Below, in pieces: positions 30,936 through 38,977 of a DNA stretch of 39,520 bases (position 1 is the stretch's first letter; each line of letters begins with the position of its first letter). The stretch lies in assembly GCA_964559535.1 (NCBI GenBank), contig CAZLIC010000035.1:1-39520 (forward strand), written 5' to 3'. Below the pieces are notes generated by a model, which was not told where the DNA came from, did not search any database, and saw only the letters and a program-made list of their open reading frames with translations. This DNA comes from CAZLIC01 sp964559535. Lineage in GTDB: Bacteria > Pseudomonadota > Alphaproteobacteria > Rhodobacterales > Rhodobacteraceae. The translations under genes and the position numbers were made by a program.

Positions 30936-31376
30936 TCAGTTGGTGGCCGCAGGAGCGGGCGCCAGCGAGGTGATGAAGGCCCAGACATTGGCCGCGTCCT
31001 CGGGCTTCTTCAGCTTGAACGACATCTTGGACTTGGCGGCCTTGTCGCCCAGCTTGTCCTTCAGGAACTTCGCCGGGTCGGCCACATAGACGGCGAAGTC
31101 GGCTTCGTTCCAGGTAAAGCCGGATGCGCCCAGCGCCACGATCGAGTCGCCATAGCCCTTGAAATCGGCCTGGGTGCCGGCAACGCGGCCGTTCAGACCG
31201 TACAGGTTCGGGCCGGTCTTGGCGTTCTTGCCAGCCAGGGTTTCGCCCGCCTCATTGGCAACGACGTGGCAGGTCTGGCACTGGTTGAACACCTTCTTGC
31301 CCGCCTCGATATCCTGAGCAAGGGCCGGTGCGGCCATCATCGCCAGCGCGGCGAAGGGCAACAGGGTCGTCTTCAT
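30936..31376 (-). CDS. cycA: Cytochrome c2
   Basis: 146-residue precursor. The start at 31376 follows AGGAGG. The signal peptide MKTTLLPFAALAMMAAPALA is cut before QDIEAGKK, giving a ~126-residue periplasmic protein. The haem motif is CQTCH, and the axial methionine lies in KSKMSFKLKKPEDAANVWAF; KTGPNLYGLNGRVAGTQADFKGYG closely resembles Rhodobacter cytochrome c2. It carries electrons between the cytochrome bc1 complex and the photosynthetic reaction centre. It is the last gene of the cluster, 73 nt after hemA, and could also have its own promoter there. Confidence 0.95.
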   Translation of the reverse strand: MKTTLLPFAALAMMAAPALAQDIEAGKKVFNQCQTCHVVANEAGETLAGKNAKTGPNLYGLNGRVAGTQADFKGYGDSIVALGASGFTWNEADFAVYVADPAKFLKDKLGDKAAKSKMSFKLKKPEDAANVWAFITSLAPAPAATN

Positions 31377-31449
31377 CGTACATCCTCCTGAACGCGGGGT
31401 TGCTGGCCCGCGGAATAGCCACCGAAATCTGGCTTGCGAATCCGGTTCG

Positions 31450-32661
31450 TCAAGCCACTGCATGCGAAAGTGCACATTGCCGCCACAACGCGGCAAGCGC
31501 ATTGACCAAATGGTCGCAATCGGCGTCCGAGTGCAACGGGCCGGGGGTTATGCGCAGCCGCTCGGTGCCCTTGGGCACCGTGGGATAGTTGATCGGCTGC
31601 ACGTAGATGCCCCAGTCGCGCATCAGGATGTCGCTGATCATGCGGCACTTTACCGGATCGCCGATCATCACCGGGATGATGTGGCTGTCGTTGGCCATGT
31701 GCGGAATACCGTGGCGATCCAACCGCGACCGCACCAGCGCCACGCGGTCGCGCTGGGCCTGGCGTTCCGCATCCGACGTCTTGAGGTGGCGGATGCTGGC
31801 GGTGGCGGCAGCGGCAACGGCGGGGGGCAGCGCGGTGGTGAAGATGAAGCCCGACGAGAAGGAGCGGATGAAGTCGCACAGCTGCGTGGACCCGGTGATG
31901 TAGCCGCCCACCACGCCAAAGGCCTTGCCCAGCGTGCCCTCGATCAGGTCGATCCGGTGCGCCAGCCCCTCGCGCTCGGTCACGCCGCCGCCGCGCGGGC
32001 CGTACATGCCCACCGCATGCACCTCGTCAATGTAGGACATGGCACCATGCGCTTCGCAGACATCGACGATCTCGCGGATGGGGGCGATGTCGCCGTCCAT
32101 CGAGTAGACGGATTCGAAGGCCACCAGTTTGGGACGGTCGCCCACGGCGCGCAGCTTGCGGTCAAGGTCGCGCCAGTCGTTGTGCTTCCACAGCACCTTG
32201 TCGGCGCGGCTGTGGCGGATGCCCTCGATCATGGACGCGTGGTTCTTCTCGTCCGACAGGATCACCACGTTGGGAATCCTGGCCCCCAGCGTGCCAAGTG
32301 CCGCCCAGTTGGACACATAGCCCGATGTGAACAGCAGCGCCGATTCCTTGCCGTGCAGGTCGGCCAGTTCGGATTCCAGCATCCGGTGGGCGATGGCGGT
32401 GCCGCTGATGTTGCGGGTGCCGCCCGCGCCGGTGCCGCAGGACTGCACGGCATCGACCATGGCCTGCACCACTGCGGGGTTCTGGCCCATGCCGAGGTAG
32501 TCGTTGGAACACCAGACGGTGATTTCCTCTTGCCCGTTCGGCCCATGGTGGGTGGCCTTCGGAAAGGCGCCGCACTTGCGCTCAAGGTCGGCAAAGATGC
32601 GGTAGTTGCCTTCGGTCTTCAGGCGGTCGAGTTCCTGGGTGAAGAAGCCTTGGAAGTCCAT
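31450..32661 (-). CDS. hemA: 5-aminolevulinate synthase
   Basis: 403 residues, family length. PLP-dependent alpha-oxoamine synthase with SNDYLGMG and GTGAGGTRNISGT near the N-terminus, Asp212 in YIDEVHAVGMYG and the PLP lysine Lys246 in IEGTLGKAFGVVGGY. It condenses glycine and succinyl-CoA to 5-aminolevulinate, the entry point of tetrapyrrole synthesis in alphaproteobacteria. Position 11 nt after puhE places the first committed step under the same control as reaction-centre assembly. A second ALA synthase (hemT type) may exist elsewhere in the genome; none is in the window. Confidence 0.97.
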   Translation of the reverse strand: MDFQGFFTQELDRLKTEGNYRIFADLERKCGAFPKATHHGPNGQEEITVWCSNDYLGMGQNPAVVQAMVDAVQSCGTGAGGTRNISGTAIAHRMLESELADLHGKESALLFTSGYVSNWAALGTLGARIPNVVILSDEKNHASMIEGIRHSRADKVLWKHNDWRDLDRKLRAVGDRPKLVAFESVYSMDGDIAPIREIVDVCEAHGAMSYIDEVHAVGMYGPRGGGVTEREGLAHRIDLIEGTLGKAFGVVGGYITGSTQLCDFIRSFSSGFIFTTALPPAVAAAATASIRHLKTSDAERQAQRDRVALVRSRLDRHGIPHMANDSHIIPVMIGDPVKCRMISDILMRDWGIYVQPINYPTVPKGTERLRITPGPLHSDADCDHLVNALAALWRQCALSHAVA

Positions 32662-32672
32662 GGACGCGCCTT

Positions 32673-33458
32673 TCAGTCTTTGGTCATGGGTTTGAGCGCG
32701 GGCAACATCCAGCGCCAGAGTTTCTGGTCGGGCAGCGGCAGCACCATGAACCAGTGTTCAAGAAGCGCCAGCAGCGTAAGGGCGAACAACAGCGCATAGC
32801 CTGTGGTCTGCGCCGGCGTGGCGGCAAAGGACAGGCGTTCCAGCCAGCAGGCCACGGCAAAGGACAGCACCGAGACCGAGACAGGGAAGAACCCGTTCAT
32901 CGGTGCGCGGCGAAAGTGGCTTGCCAGGTGGGCCAGCGGCCGTGGCAGGAATTCGGTGTTGATCCGGGGCACGCCCAGGAACAGGTTCAGCTTGGCCGAG
33001 ACGCGGGCAAAGAAAAGTACCGCATAGGTCCAGAAGGCAAAGGGGTTTTCAGCCTCGGCCACCAGAACGCCCAGCACGAAAAGCCCGCCGACCAGTGCCG
33101 CCTCGTGCCAGGCCAGCGTGAGGAAGCCGTGCAGGAAGCGGTTCCAGCCGCGCGCCGTGGGCGGGCAGGGGCGGCGGTTGGGGCCGGTGATCAGGCCGGA
33201 CAGGAAGGCAAGCTCGATCCAGCCCCAGATCGCCAGCGCGGCAAGAAAGCCGGTGAAGGCCGCCAGTGCGGTCGCGGCATCGGCGGTGGCGTGCGCGGCA
33301 ACCACCCCCGCCACCGGAAGCGGCGCGGTCAGGACGCAGGACCAGATGTGCTGGTCGCCGCCCGCGTTGTCGGCCTGACGGACGCGCAGCAGGATCAGGC
33401 CCGTGGAGAGCCACCACAGGACCAGCGCCGCAAGGGCTGCGATCCAGGGGTTTTCCAT
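32673..33458 (-). CDS. puhE: Photosynthetic complex assembly protein PuhE (DUF3623)
   Basis: 261 residues with about seven hydrophobic segments, so an integral membrane protein. The segments GWNRFLHGFLTLAWHEAAL and SAKLNLFLGVPRINTEFLP are typical of PuhE. It lies between acsF and hemA, with 18- and 11-nt gaps. In Rhodobacter capsulatus, PuhE affects bacteriochlorophyll production and reaction-centre/LH1 levels; its biochemical role is not known. The histidines in LAWHEA and ALLEHWFM could bind pigment or metal, which is only a guess. Confidence 0.92.
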   Translation of the reverse strand: MENPWIAALAALVLWWLSTGLILLRVRQADNAGGDQHIWSCVLTAPLPVAGVVAAHATADAATALAAFTGFLAALAIWGWIELAFLSGLITGPNRRPCPPTARGWNRFLHGFLTLAWHEAALVGGLFVLGVLVAEAENPFAFWTYAVLFFARVSAKLNLFLGVPRINTEFLPRPLAHLASHFRRAPMNGFFPVSVSVLSFAVACWLERLSFAATPAQTTGYALLFALTLLALLEHWFMVLPLPDQKLWRWMLPALKPMTKD

Positions 33459-33476
33459 CGGGCCTGTTCCCCTTTC

Positions 33477-34586
33477 CTAGTAGGCCGGCTGCAGGCGCAC
33501 CGAAGCTGGCTTCGGATTGCGCTTGACCGGGATCAGGTACATCCGGGCAAAGGCGAAGGCCGCCTTGGCCGAGGCCGCCCAGCCCTTGAGCTTGCCGCCG
33601 ACGCCGCCCTGCTTGTGCGCGGCCTCCATGGCGCCGAAGGCATCGGTCATCTGCCGCAGCAGGGGCTTCCAGCGCGGGTGGTCGATGTCGATCTCGATGG
33701 GGAAGATCTGCCGGGCGATGGCGCTGGTCTTGCGATACACTTCCTGGTCGTAGTCGTCGATGTTCACGCCCAGCGCATCGTGGAAGGCGTGGCGGGCATG
33801 GTCGCGCACCCACATGGTGGAATAGACGGCCACCAGGAAGAACCGGATCCACATCCGTGCCGCCCAGGTTTCGGTGATCTTCGGGTCGGTCTTCATCAGC
33901 AGGGCGAAGGCCTCGCCGTGGCGGAACTCGTCGTTGCACCATTCGCGGAACCACTTGAAGATCGGGTGGAACCGCTGGTCGGGGTTGGCTTCCAGATGCC
34001 GGAAGATGGTGATGTAACGGGCGTAGCCGATCTTTTCCGACAGGTAGGTGGCGTAGTAGATGAATTTCGGTCGGAAGTAGGTGTACTTCTTGGCCTTGGT
34101 CAGGAAGCCCAGGTTCACTGCCACGCCCGCCTCGCGCAGCGCGTCGTTGATGAAGCCCGCGTGGCGCGCCTCGTCACGCGACATGTAGCTGAACAGCTCG
34201 CAGATGTCGGGGTTCTTGCCGCGGCGCTTCATCTCTTTGTACAGCACGCAGCCCGAGAATTCGGCGGTGCAGGAGGACACCAGGAAGTCGATGAACTCGG
34301 TGCGCAGGTGCGGGTCCATTCCGGCCCAGTCCACATGATCCCAGTCGGCGTTCTTCTTGAAGTGGCCCTTGTTCGGGTCGGCCTTCATCTCGGCCAGAAG
34401 CGCGTCCCAGTCCTTGCGCACCGGCGAGACGTCGATGGCATCCATCTCGTCGAAGTCGGTGGTGTAGAAACGGGGGTTCAGAAGCGTGGTTTCGGTGGCC
34501 ATCGCCGTGGTGTCGAAGGTTCCCGACAGTTCGGCGTGCAGTTCCTCGTGCGTGGTGGCGTGGTCGATGGCAACTGGGGCGTTCAT
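33477..34586 (-). CDS. acsF: Aerobic Mg-protoporphyrin IX monomethyl ester (oxidative) cyclase
   Basis: 369 residues. The start at 34586 overlaps the stop of the preceding ORF in an ATGA; the frame is open upstream but without conserved sequence. A diiron carboxylate enzyme: Glu109 and two Glu/His motifs, DEARH (138-142) and DEFRH (219-223), provide iron ligands. It uses O2 to form the fifth ring of (bacterio)chlorophyll. Its presence shows that the strain can make bacteriochlorophyll under air; any O2-independent BchE is outside the window. The position between puhC and puhE is standard in Rhodobacterales clusters. Confidence 0.96.
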   Translation of the reverse strand: MNAPVAIDHATTHEELHAELSGTFDTTAMATETTLLNPRFYTTDFDEMDAIDVSPVRKDWDALLAEMKADPNKGHFKKNADWDHVDWAGMDPHLRTEFIDFLVSSCTAEFSGCVLYKEMKRRGKNPDICELFSYMSRDEARHAGFINDALREAGVAVNLGFLTKAKKYTYFRPKFIYYATYLSEKIGYARYITIFRHLEANPDQRFHPIFKWFREWCNDEFRHGEAFALLMKTDPKITETWAARMWIRFFLVAVYSTMWVRDHARHAFHDALGVNIDDYDQEVYRKTSAIARQIFPIEIDIDHPRWKPLLRQMTDAFGAMEAAHKQGGVGGKLKGWAASAKAAFAFARMYLIPVKRNPKPASVRLQPAY

Positions 34587-34879
34587 GTCAGCACCTCGTC
34601 CGAGAAGGAGAATTCGCAGAGTTCCATCACCTCGAAATCGCCGGTCATCCGGGTCCACCAGCGTTCCAGAAGGCTGGCGCGGGTGATGGTGGCGATGCGG
34701 TTTTCGACGATCAGTTCGCCCCAGGCGGCAAGGACGGGCTTGCCGTGCACCAGCACCTCGTCACCGGGATGGACGACGGCACCGTTGTCAAAGCGGACGT
34801 GGGCGTGGAGCGATTCAAAGCGGTGGCTGACCTCGACGGTCACAGGCACCTCTTCCCTTTCTTTCGTGAATAGTCCCAT
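34583..34879 (-). CDS. Small conserved photosynthesis-cluster protein between puhC and acsF, uncharacterised
   Basis: 98 residues, soluble, no signal peptide. It begins MGLFTKEREEVPVTVEVSHRF and has a central segment (VRFDNGAVVHPGDEVLVHGKP) that looks like small beta-barrel or hotdog-type strands, followed by an acidic C-terminus (FEVMELCEFSFSDEVLT). I recognise its location but no named function. The stop overlaps the acsF start in an ATGA, so the two are translationally coupled, which suggests a role with the cyclase (folding, iron loading or subunit). A possible AGGGA lies before the start. It follows puhC by 78 nt. Confidence 0.8.
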   Translation of the reverse strand: MGLFTKEREEVPVTVEVSHRFESLHAHVRFDNGAVVHPGDEVLVHGKPVLAAWGELIVENRIATITRASLLERWWTRMTGDFEVMELCEFSFSDEVLT

Positions 34880-34957
34880 GATGTTGGTTCCCTTGGTTTT
34901 TTTGGTCGTGGATGCGTCTTTGCGACGTCATTGGTCCGGCGCCCGGCGGGGCGACGG

Positions 34958-35410
34958 TCAGTTCGGCAGAAGCTTGCGGAAGGCGGCTTCGTTGTCGCCC
35001 CCGAAGGCGTAAAGTTCGACGGACCAGCCGATGGCGGGGTCTTCGATGGCCAGGCGGCCGTTGGCGTATTCCACCAGCCGGGCGGGCAGGGTGGGGTCCA
35101 TGTTGTGGCGGCCGCGGCTGAAGGCCAGCGAGGACTGCACCACGGTGATGAACCCGCCATGCGGCAGGTCCATCAGAAGCGTACCGTCCGGGTTCAGCAC
35201 CGACACGGCCTGTGCGTCGCCACCCTTCAGGATGATCATGCGCTCGGCCGTTGCGGCGGCAGGGGCAGGGGTGCCTTCGTGCGGACGGTCGGTGACCACG
35301 GCATAGGTCGTCAGAAACAGAGCCACCAGCACCAGTGCGGCCATGGCGCGCAGAAGGCCCTTGGGTATCGTGTCGCGGTCGGTGTTGGCGATGGGCTGAG
35401 CGGGGTGCAT
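34958..35410 (-). CDS. puhC: Photosynthetic complex assembly protein PuhC
   Basis: 150 residues; start after AAGGAGGG. One N-terminal membrane helix (RAMAALVLVALFLTTYAVV) with the rest periplasmic. The periplasmic part (AERMIILKGGDAQAVSVLNPDGTLLMDLPHGGFITVV) matches PuhC, a factor needed for efficient reaction-centre/LH1 core and PufX organisation in Rhodobacter capsulatus. It lies 12 nt after puhB. Confidence 0.93.
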   Translation of the reverse strand: MHPAQPIANTDRDTIPKGLLRAMAALVLVALFLTTYAVVTDRPHEGTPAPAAATAERMIILKGGDAQAVSVLNPDGTLLMDLPHGGFITVVQSSLAFSRGRHNMDPTLPARLVEYANGRLAIEDPAIGWSVELYAFGGDNEAAFRKLLPN

Positions 35411-35422
35411 CGGGCCCTCCTT

Positions 35423-36052
35423 CTATTCGGCGGCCACAGCCGTGGCGTGCGGCATCGGGGTGATTTCGGGGCGTGACAGCCGGGTTTCGGCGGCATTGGC
35501 CAGGATACGCGCCACGCGTTCTGCATCGGGGATGCAGCGCAGGGCGGGCTGGGTGATGAAGTGCCACGGCCGGACGTGGGGCCAGGCAACAAGGTAGGAC
35601 ATGCGGTTGCCGGGCAGGAGCGTCAGCGCCACGGTGCCGAAGCCGCCCCGGCGCAGGTCCAGATTGGCCGACGCGACCTGCGTATAGGGCACGTTGAAGG
35701 TGACGGACAGGGCCGCACCGATGCGCATGGCCACACGGTGCGTGGTCACCGTATAGAGCGAGGCGCGCGCCTGCGCAAAGGCCATGAGCCAGATCAGCAC
35801 GGCGGTGGCGGCGGCGGGCAAGAGGTAGGGAATGCCAAAGGCCAGGGCCCCCGGCACCCCTGCAAGGTCCGCCCCCGCGGCGCCGCGCCACAGGATCAGC
35901 AGCGCAAACCACCCCATGACCCACCACAGGCCGTAGGCCTGAACCGCCAGCCGCCACGTGTCGGGGCGGCCCTGCCACAGCACGGTCTCGCCCCGGGGCG
36001 GGACGCCGGGCAGGCCGGGGATCGGTTCGAAGGCGAAGTCGTCGTGGGTCAT
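35423..36052 (-). CDS. puhB: Reaction-centre assembly factor PuhB
   Basis: 209 residues; start at 36052 after GAGGAG. The N-terminus (FEPIPGLPGVPPRGETVLWQGRPD) precedes two to three membrane helices (~36-56, 65-90) and a bacterial PH-like domain (YTVTTHRVAMRIGAAL, later YLVAWPHVRPWHFITQPALR). PuhB dimerises and aids early assembly of the reaction centre. The gene order puhA-puhB-puhC and the 29-nt gap to puhA support the call. Confidence 0.93.
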   Translation of the reverse strand: MTHDDFAFEPIPGLPGVPPRGETVLWQGRPDTWRLAVQAYGLWWVMGWFALLILWRGAAGADLAGVPGALAFGIPYLLPAAATAVLIWLMAFAQARASLYTVTTHRVAMRIGAALSVTFNVPYTQVASANLDLRRGGFGTVALTLLPGNRMSYLVAWPHVRPWHFITQPALRCIPDAERVARILANAAETRLSRPEITPMPHATAVAAE

Positions 36053-36081
36053 CGGGTTTCTCCTCGGGTGGTCGGCCGGGG

Positions 36082-36867
36082 TCAGCCGAACAGGCCGCGC
36101 CACCGGGACGCGCGGGTATCGGCCGAATACAGCGTTCCGCCCGCGACATAGCCACTGATCTTGTCTTCCTCGAGCATGGTCACCTCGGTGGAAGACCGGG
36201 TGGCGGGGATGCCCGCAAAGTGCTGCTGCGACAGCGCCGAAACGCGCACGCGGTCGCTGTCGATCTTGCACATCGGCATCGGCAAGAGCCGCTTCGTGCC
36301 GTCGTTCAGCGTCACTTCCAGATAGCGGACCAGCTGTTCCGGCGCGTCGATCCAGAGGTCGCTGATGGTGCCCGCCACGGCATTGTCGTTCGCCCAGACG
36401 GGCATCCCCCGCGGGTCGCGCCCGGCGGACACGGCAAACCCGGCGGCACGGCTGATCGGTGCAATCTTGTTGTGTCCATGCCCGTCCAGTTCCGGCAGGT
36501 CGCGGCGCGGCGCCCACGAGGCCGGGCCAACGCCGTCGGTCATGGGGTTGCCGGTGGGGGCATGCGGAAAGCCATCGGACCCGGCGGTGCGGGCAAGGGC
36601 CAGGTCCGTGCGGCGGTGGGCGGCTTCATTCGCCGCCGACGGCACCGTGACGGAACCGCGGCCGTGCGGCAGGTCAAAGGTCTTGGGGGCAGGAAGCGGG
36701 AAAGGACCCTGGTTCGGGCCGGTCTTGCCGTCCTCGGTTTCCAGGGGGTAGCCCTCGCGCATGTTCTCGGTCTGCAGGTAGTAGACGAGAAGCGCAAAGA
36801 ACAGCCAGAACGACCAGATCGCCAGCGAGGCGAGGTCGAAGTTGCCGAAGAAGTTCACGCCAACCAT
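36082..36867 (-). CDS. puhA: Photosynthetic reaction centre subunit H
   Basis: 261 residues; start at 36867 after GGAGG, with a much longer upstream open frame rejected because it runs through lhaA. One N-terminal membrane helix (FDLASLAIWSFWLFFALLVYYL) is followed by the cytoplasmic barrel domain (REGYPLETEDG, AGFAVSAGRDPRGMPV, GTISDLWIDAPEQLVRYLEV). Subunit H caps L and M and controls proton uptake to quinone QB. The first ~20 residues fit Rhodobacter H chains. The gene lies 14 nt after lhaA; a promoter inside the end of lhaA is known in Rhodobacter capsulatus and may exist here. Confidence 0.97.
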   Translation of the reverse strand: MVGVNFFGNFDLASLAIWSFWLFFALLVYYLQTENMREGYPLETEDGKTGPNQGPFPLPAPKTFDLPHGRGSVTVPSAANEAAHRRTDLALARTAGSDGFPHAPTGNPMTDGVGPASWAPRRDLPELDGHGHNKIAPISRAAGFAVSAGRDPRGMPVWANDNAVAGTISDLWIDAPEQLVRYLEVTLNDGTKRLLPMPMCKIDSDRVRVSALSQQHFAGIPATRSSTEVTMLEEDKISGYVAGGTLYSADTRASRWRGLFG

Positions 36868-36881
36868 TGTATCCTCCGGGA

Positions 36882-38321
36882 TCAGGTAGGGAAGTCGGCG
36901 ATGCCGAATTTCGGCGTGCCGTCCGAGGGTTGTGGGGAGTAGTGGCCAAGCCGGACCATCGGTCCCAGCACGGCAAGGGTCAGGAACAGAAGCCCGATTT
37001 CGAGGTGATAGACGAAGGAGTAGCCGAAGGCCGGCACGGCCAGCGCCGGGCCGAACTGGCCCGCCATGGCCAGGCTGCCGACGCCGTCGCGCAGCGCGCC
37101 GCCCAGGAAGATGGCCGTGCCGCCTGCCGTGGCCTGCGCCGCACCCCAGGCGCCCAGCGCCAGCCCCTGACCCGCCAGCGCGCCTGCAGGCAGCATCATG
37201 GCAAAGGTCAAGGTCGAGACGGAAAACAGCCCCGCGCCCAGGCCAATGCCGCAGGCCCCCGCATAGAACAGCGCGGTCGATTCCAGCGGGGCGGCAAAGA
37301 CCACCGCAGAGAAGGCACCGATGCCGTACAGCAACCCCCGCGCCGCCAGCCGCACCGGATCGGCCCCGCGCGACAGCCAGCGGGCAGCCAGCGCGAACCC
37401 GGCCAAGGCGCCCAGCGCGGTGCCGGCCGTCAGAAGCGTGGTGGCCGAGACCGACAGGCCCAGGATCTGCCCGCCATAGGGTTCCAGCAGCACGTCTTGC
37501 ATGGCAAAGGCCATGGTGCCCAGGAACACCACCGCCAGCAGCCGCCCGGCCTGCCCGCCTGCCATCAGGTCGGCCCAGGCATCGCGGAACAGCGGGCGCG
37601 GCGCGTTCATTTCGGCCTTGGACAGGGGGCGGACCTTTTCCTGCTTCCACAGCGCGATCAGGTTCAGCGCCACGGTGACCACCGCACAGCCCTGCACAAC
37701 GCGGATCAGCAAGATCGCGTCGAAGTCGCGCAGAAGCCAGCCGACGATCAGCGCCGACAACGCCATCCCGGCAAGATAGGCCACATACAGCAATGCCACG
37801 ACGCGCGGGCGTGTTTCGTCGGTCGCGCGGTCGGACGCCAGCGCCAGGCCCGCGGTCTGTGTCATGTGCAGGCCAAGGCCGGTCATCAGGAAGGCCGCGC
37901 CCGCCAGCGCCTCGCCCGCGTAGGGGACATGGTGCACCACGTCACCGCCCAGCACGAGCAGGGCCATAGGCATCACGGCAAGACCGCCCATCTGCCACAG
38001 CGTGCCGAACCACAGGTAGGGCACCCGCTTCCACCCCAAAGACGAGCGGTGTGTGTCGGAGCGGAAGCCGAGAAGCGCGCGGAACGGCGCCACCAGCACC
38101 GGCAGGGCGATCATCGTGGCCACTACGGTGGAGGGCACGCCAAGTTCGACGATCATCACCCGGTTCAGCGTGCCCAGAAGCAGCACCATGGCCATGCCGA
38201 CCGACACCTGGAACAGCGACAGCCGCAGCAATTGCGGCAGCGGCAGGTGGTCGGACGCGGCATCGGCAAAGGGCAGCCAGCGGGTGGCCAGCGACCGGAA
38301 ATGATGGCGGCGCAGGATCAT
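36882..38321 (-). CDS. lhaA: LH1 assembly protein LhaA (PucC/BCH family transporter-like)
   Basis: 479 residues with about 12 membrane helices, in the major-facilitator-related PucC family. Characteristic segments: LSLFQVSVGMAMVLLLGTLN, FRALLGFRSDTHRSSLGWKR, and LGLHMTQTAGLALASDRA. LhaA is thought to deliver or organise bacteriochlorophyll for LH1 assembly. Its start overlaps the bchM stop in an ATGA and puhA follows, the standard superoperonal order. It is distinguished from PucC of LH2 by position rather than by sequence. Confidence 0.94.
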   Translation of the reverse strand: MILRRHHFRSLATRWLPFADAASDHLPLPQLLRLSLFQVSVGMAMVLLLGTLNRVMIVELGVPSTVVATMIALPVLVAPFRALLGFRSDTHRSSLGWKRVPYLWFGTLWQMGGLAVMPMALLVLGGDVVHHVPYAGEALAGAAFLMTGLGLHMTQTAGLALASDRATDETRPRVVALLYVAYLAGMALSALIVGWLLRDFDAILLIRVVQGCAVVTVALNLIALWKQEKVRPLSKAEMNAPRPLFRDAWADLMAGGQAGRLLAVVFLGTMAFAMQDVLLEPYGGQILGLSVSATTLLTAGTALGALAGFALAARWLSRGADPVRLAARGLLYGIGAFSAVVFAAPLESTALFYAGACGIGLGAGLFSVSTLTFAMMLPAGALAGQGLALGAWGAAQATAGGTAIFLGGALRDGVGSLAMAGQFGPALAVPAFGYSFVYHLEIGLLFLTLAVLGPMVRLGHYSPQPSDGTPKFGIADFPT

Positions 38322-38977
38322 GCGGCCAGCTCCAGCGCCTGACTGATGTAGAAGCCGCGCGCCACGCGGCCGCGGTCGGCCAGCCCCGGCACGCGGCGCT
38401 TCAGCCGCGCGGTCGATTGCGGCACCATGGTGGGCGAACGGTCACCGCGGGGGAACAGCTTGCCTGCCCCGAACATGACCGACAGAAGCGCGGTGCGCGG
38501 GGCCACGGTGAACAGCACGCGCGGCGCACGCGCCGACAGGCGGCCAAGGGCGGCGATCAGGTCGGGTTCGGCGTAGTAGATCAGACTGTCCATGGCGATG
38601 ACGGCGTCGAAGCGGCCCAGCGAAGGGTCGGTCATGTCGCCTGCGTGGAACGTGACCCGCCGCTGCAGGGCCGCGGGCAGCCGGTCGGCGGCGATCAGCA
38701 ACAGCTGCGGCGACAGATCGGCCGCCACAACTTCCGCACCGCGCTCGGCCAGGATCGCCGTCATCACGCCCGGCCCGCAACCCGCGTCCAGCACCCGCAT
38801 TCCCGACAGGTCCTGCGGCAGCCGCGACAGAAGCCGTGCCCGCATCGCCTCGCGGCCTTCACGCACGGTCTGCCGGATACCGCTGACCGGGGCGTCGGAC
38901 GTCAGCCGCGCCCACACCTGCGTCGCAGTGCGGTCGAAGTAGTGCTCGACGCGGGCGCGGGTGGCCGAATAATCCAT
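38318..38977 (-). CDS. bchM: Magnesium-protoporphyrin IX O-methyltransferase
   Basis: 219 residues. The start at 38977 shares a base with the bchL stop (TGATG). SAM-binding motif RVLDAGCGPGVMTA lies near residue 61, followed by VVAADLSP; MDSLIYYAEPDLIAAL is the post-I motif typical of BchM. It methylates the propionate of Mg-protoporphyrin IX, producing the substrate of AcsF encoded further along the same operon. Confidence 0.95.
   Translation of the reverse strand: MDYSATRARVEHYFDRTATQVWARLTSDAPVSGIRQTVREGREAMRARLLSRLPQDLSGMRVLDAGCGPGVMTAILAERGAEVVAADLSPQLLLIAADRLPAALQRRVTFHAGDMTDPSLGRFDAVIAMDSLIYYAEPDLIAALGRLSARAPRVLFTVAPRTALLSVMFGAGKLFPRGDRSPTMVPQSTARLKRRVPGLADRGRVARGFYISQALELAA

Noticed and set aside
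36867..38342. Long plus-strand frame opposite lhaA
   Set aside because: Shadow of lhaA; Gln/Arg/His-rich without any domain, while the minus frame is a 12-helix membrane protein of the expected family.
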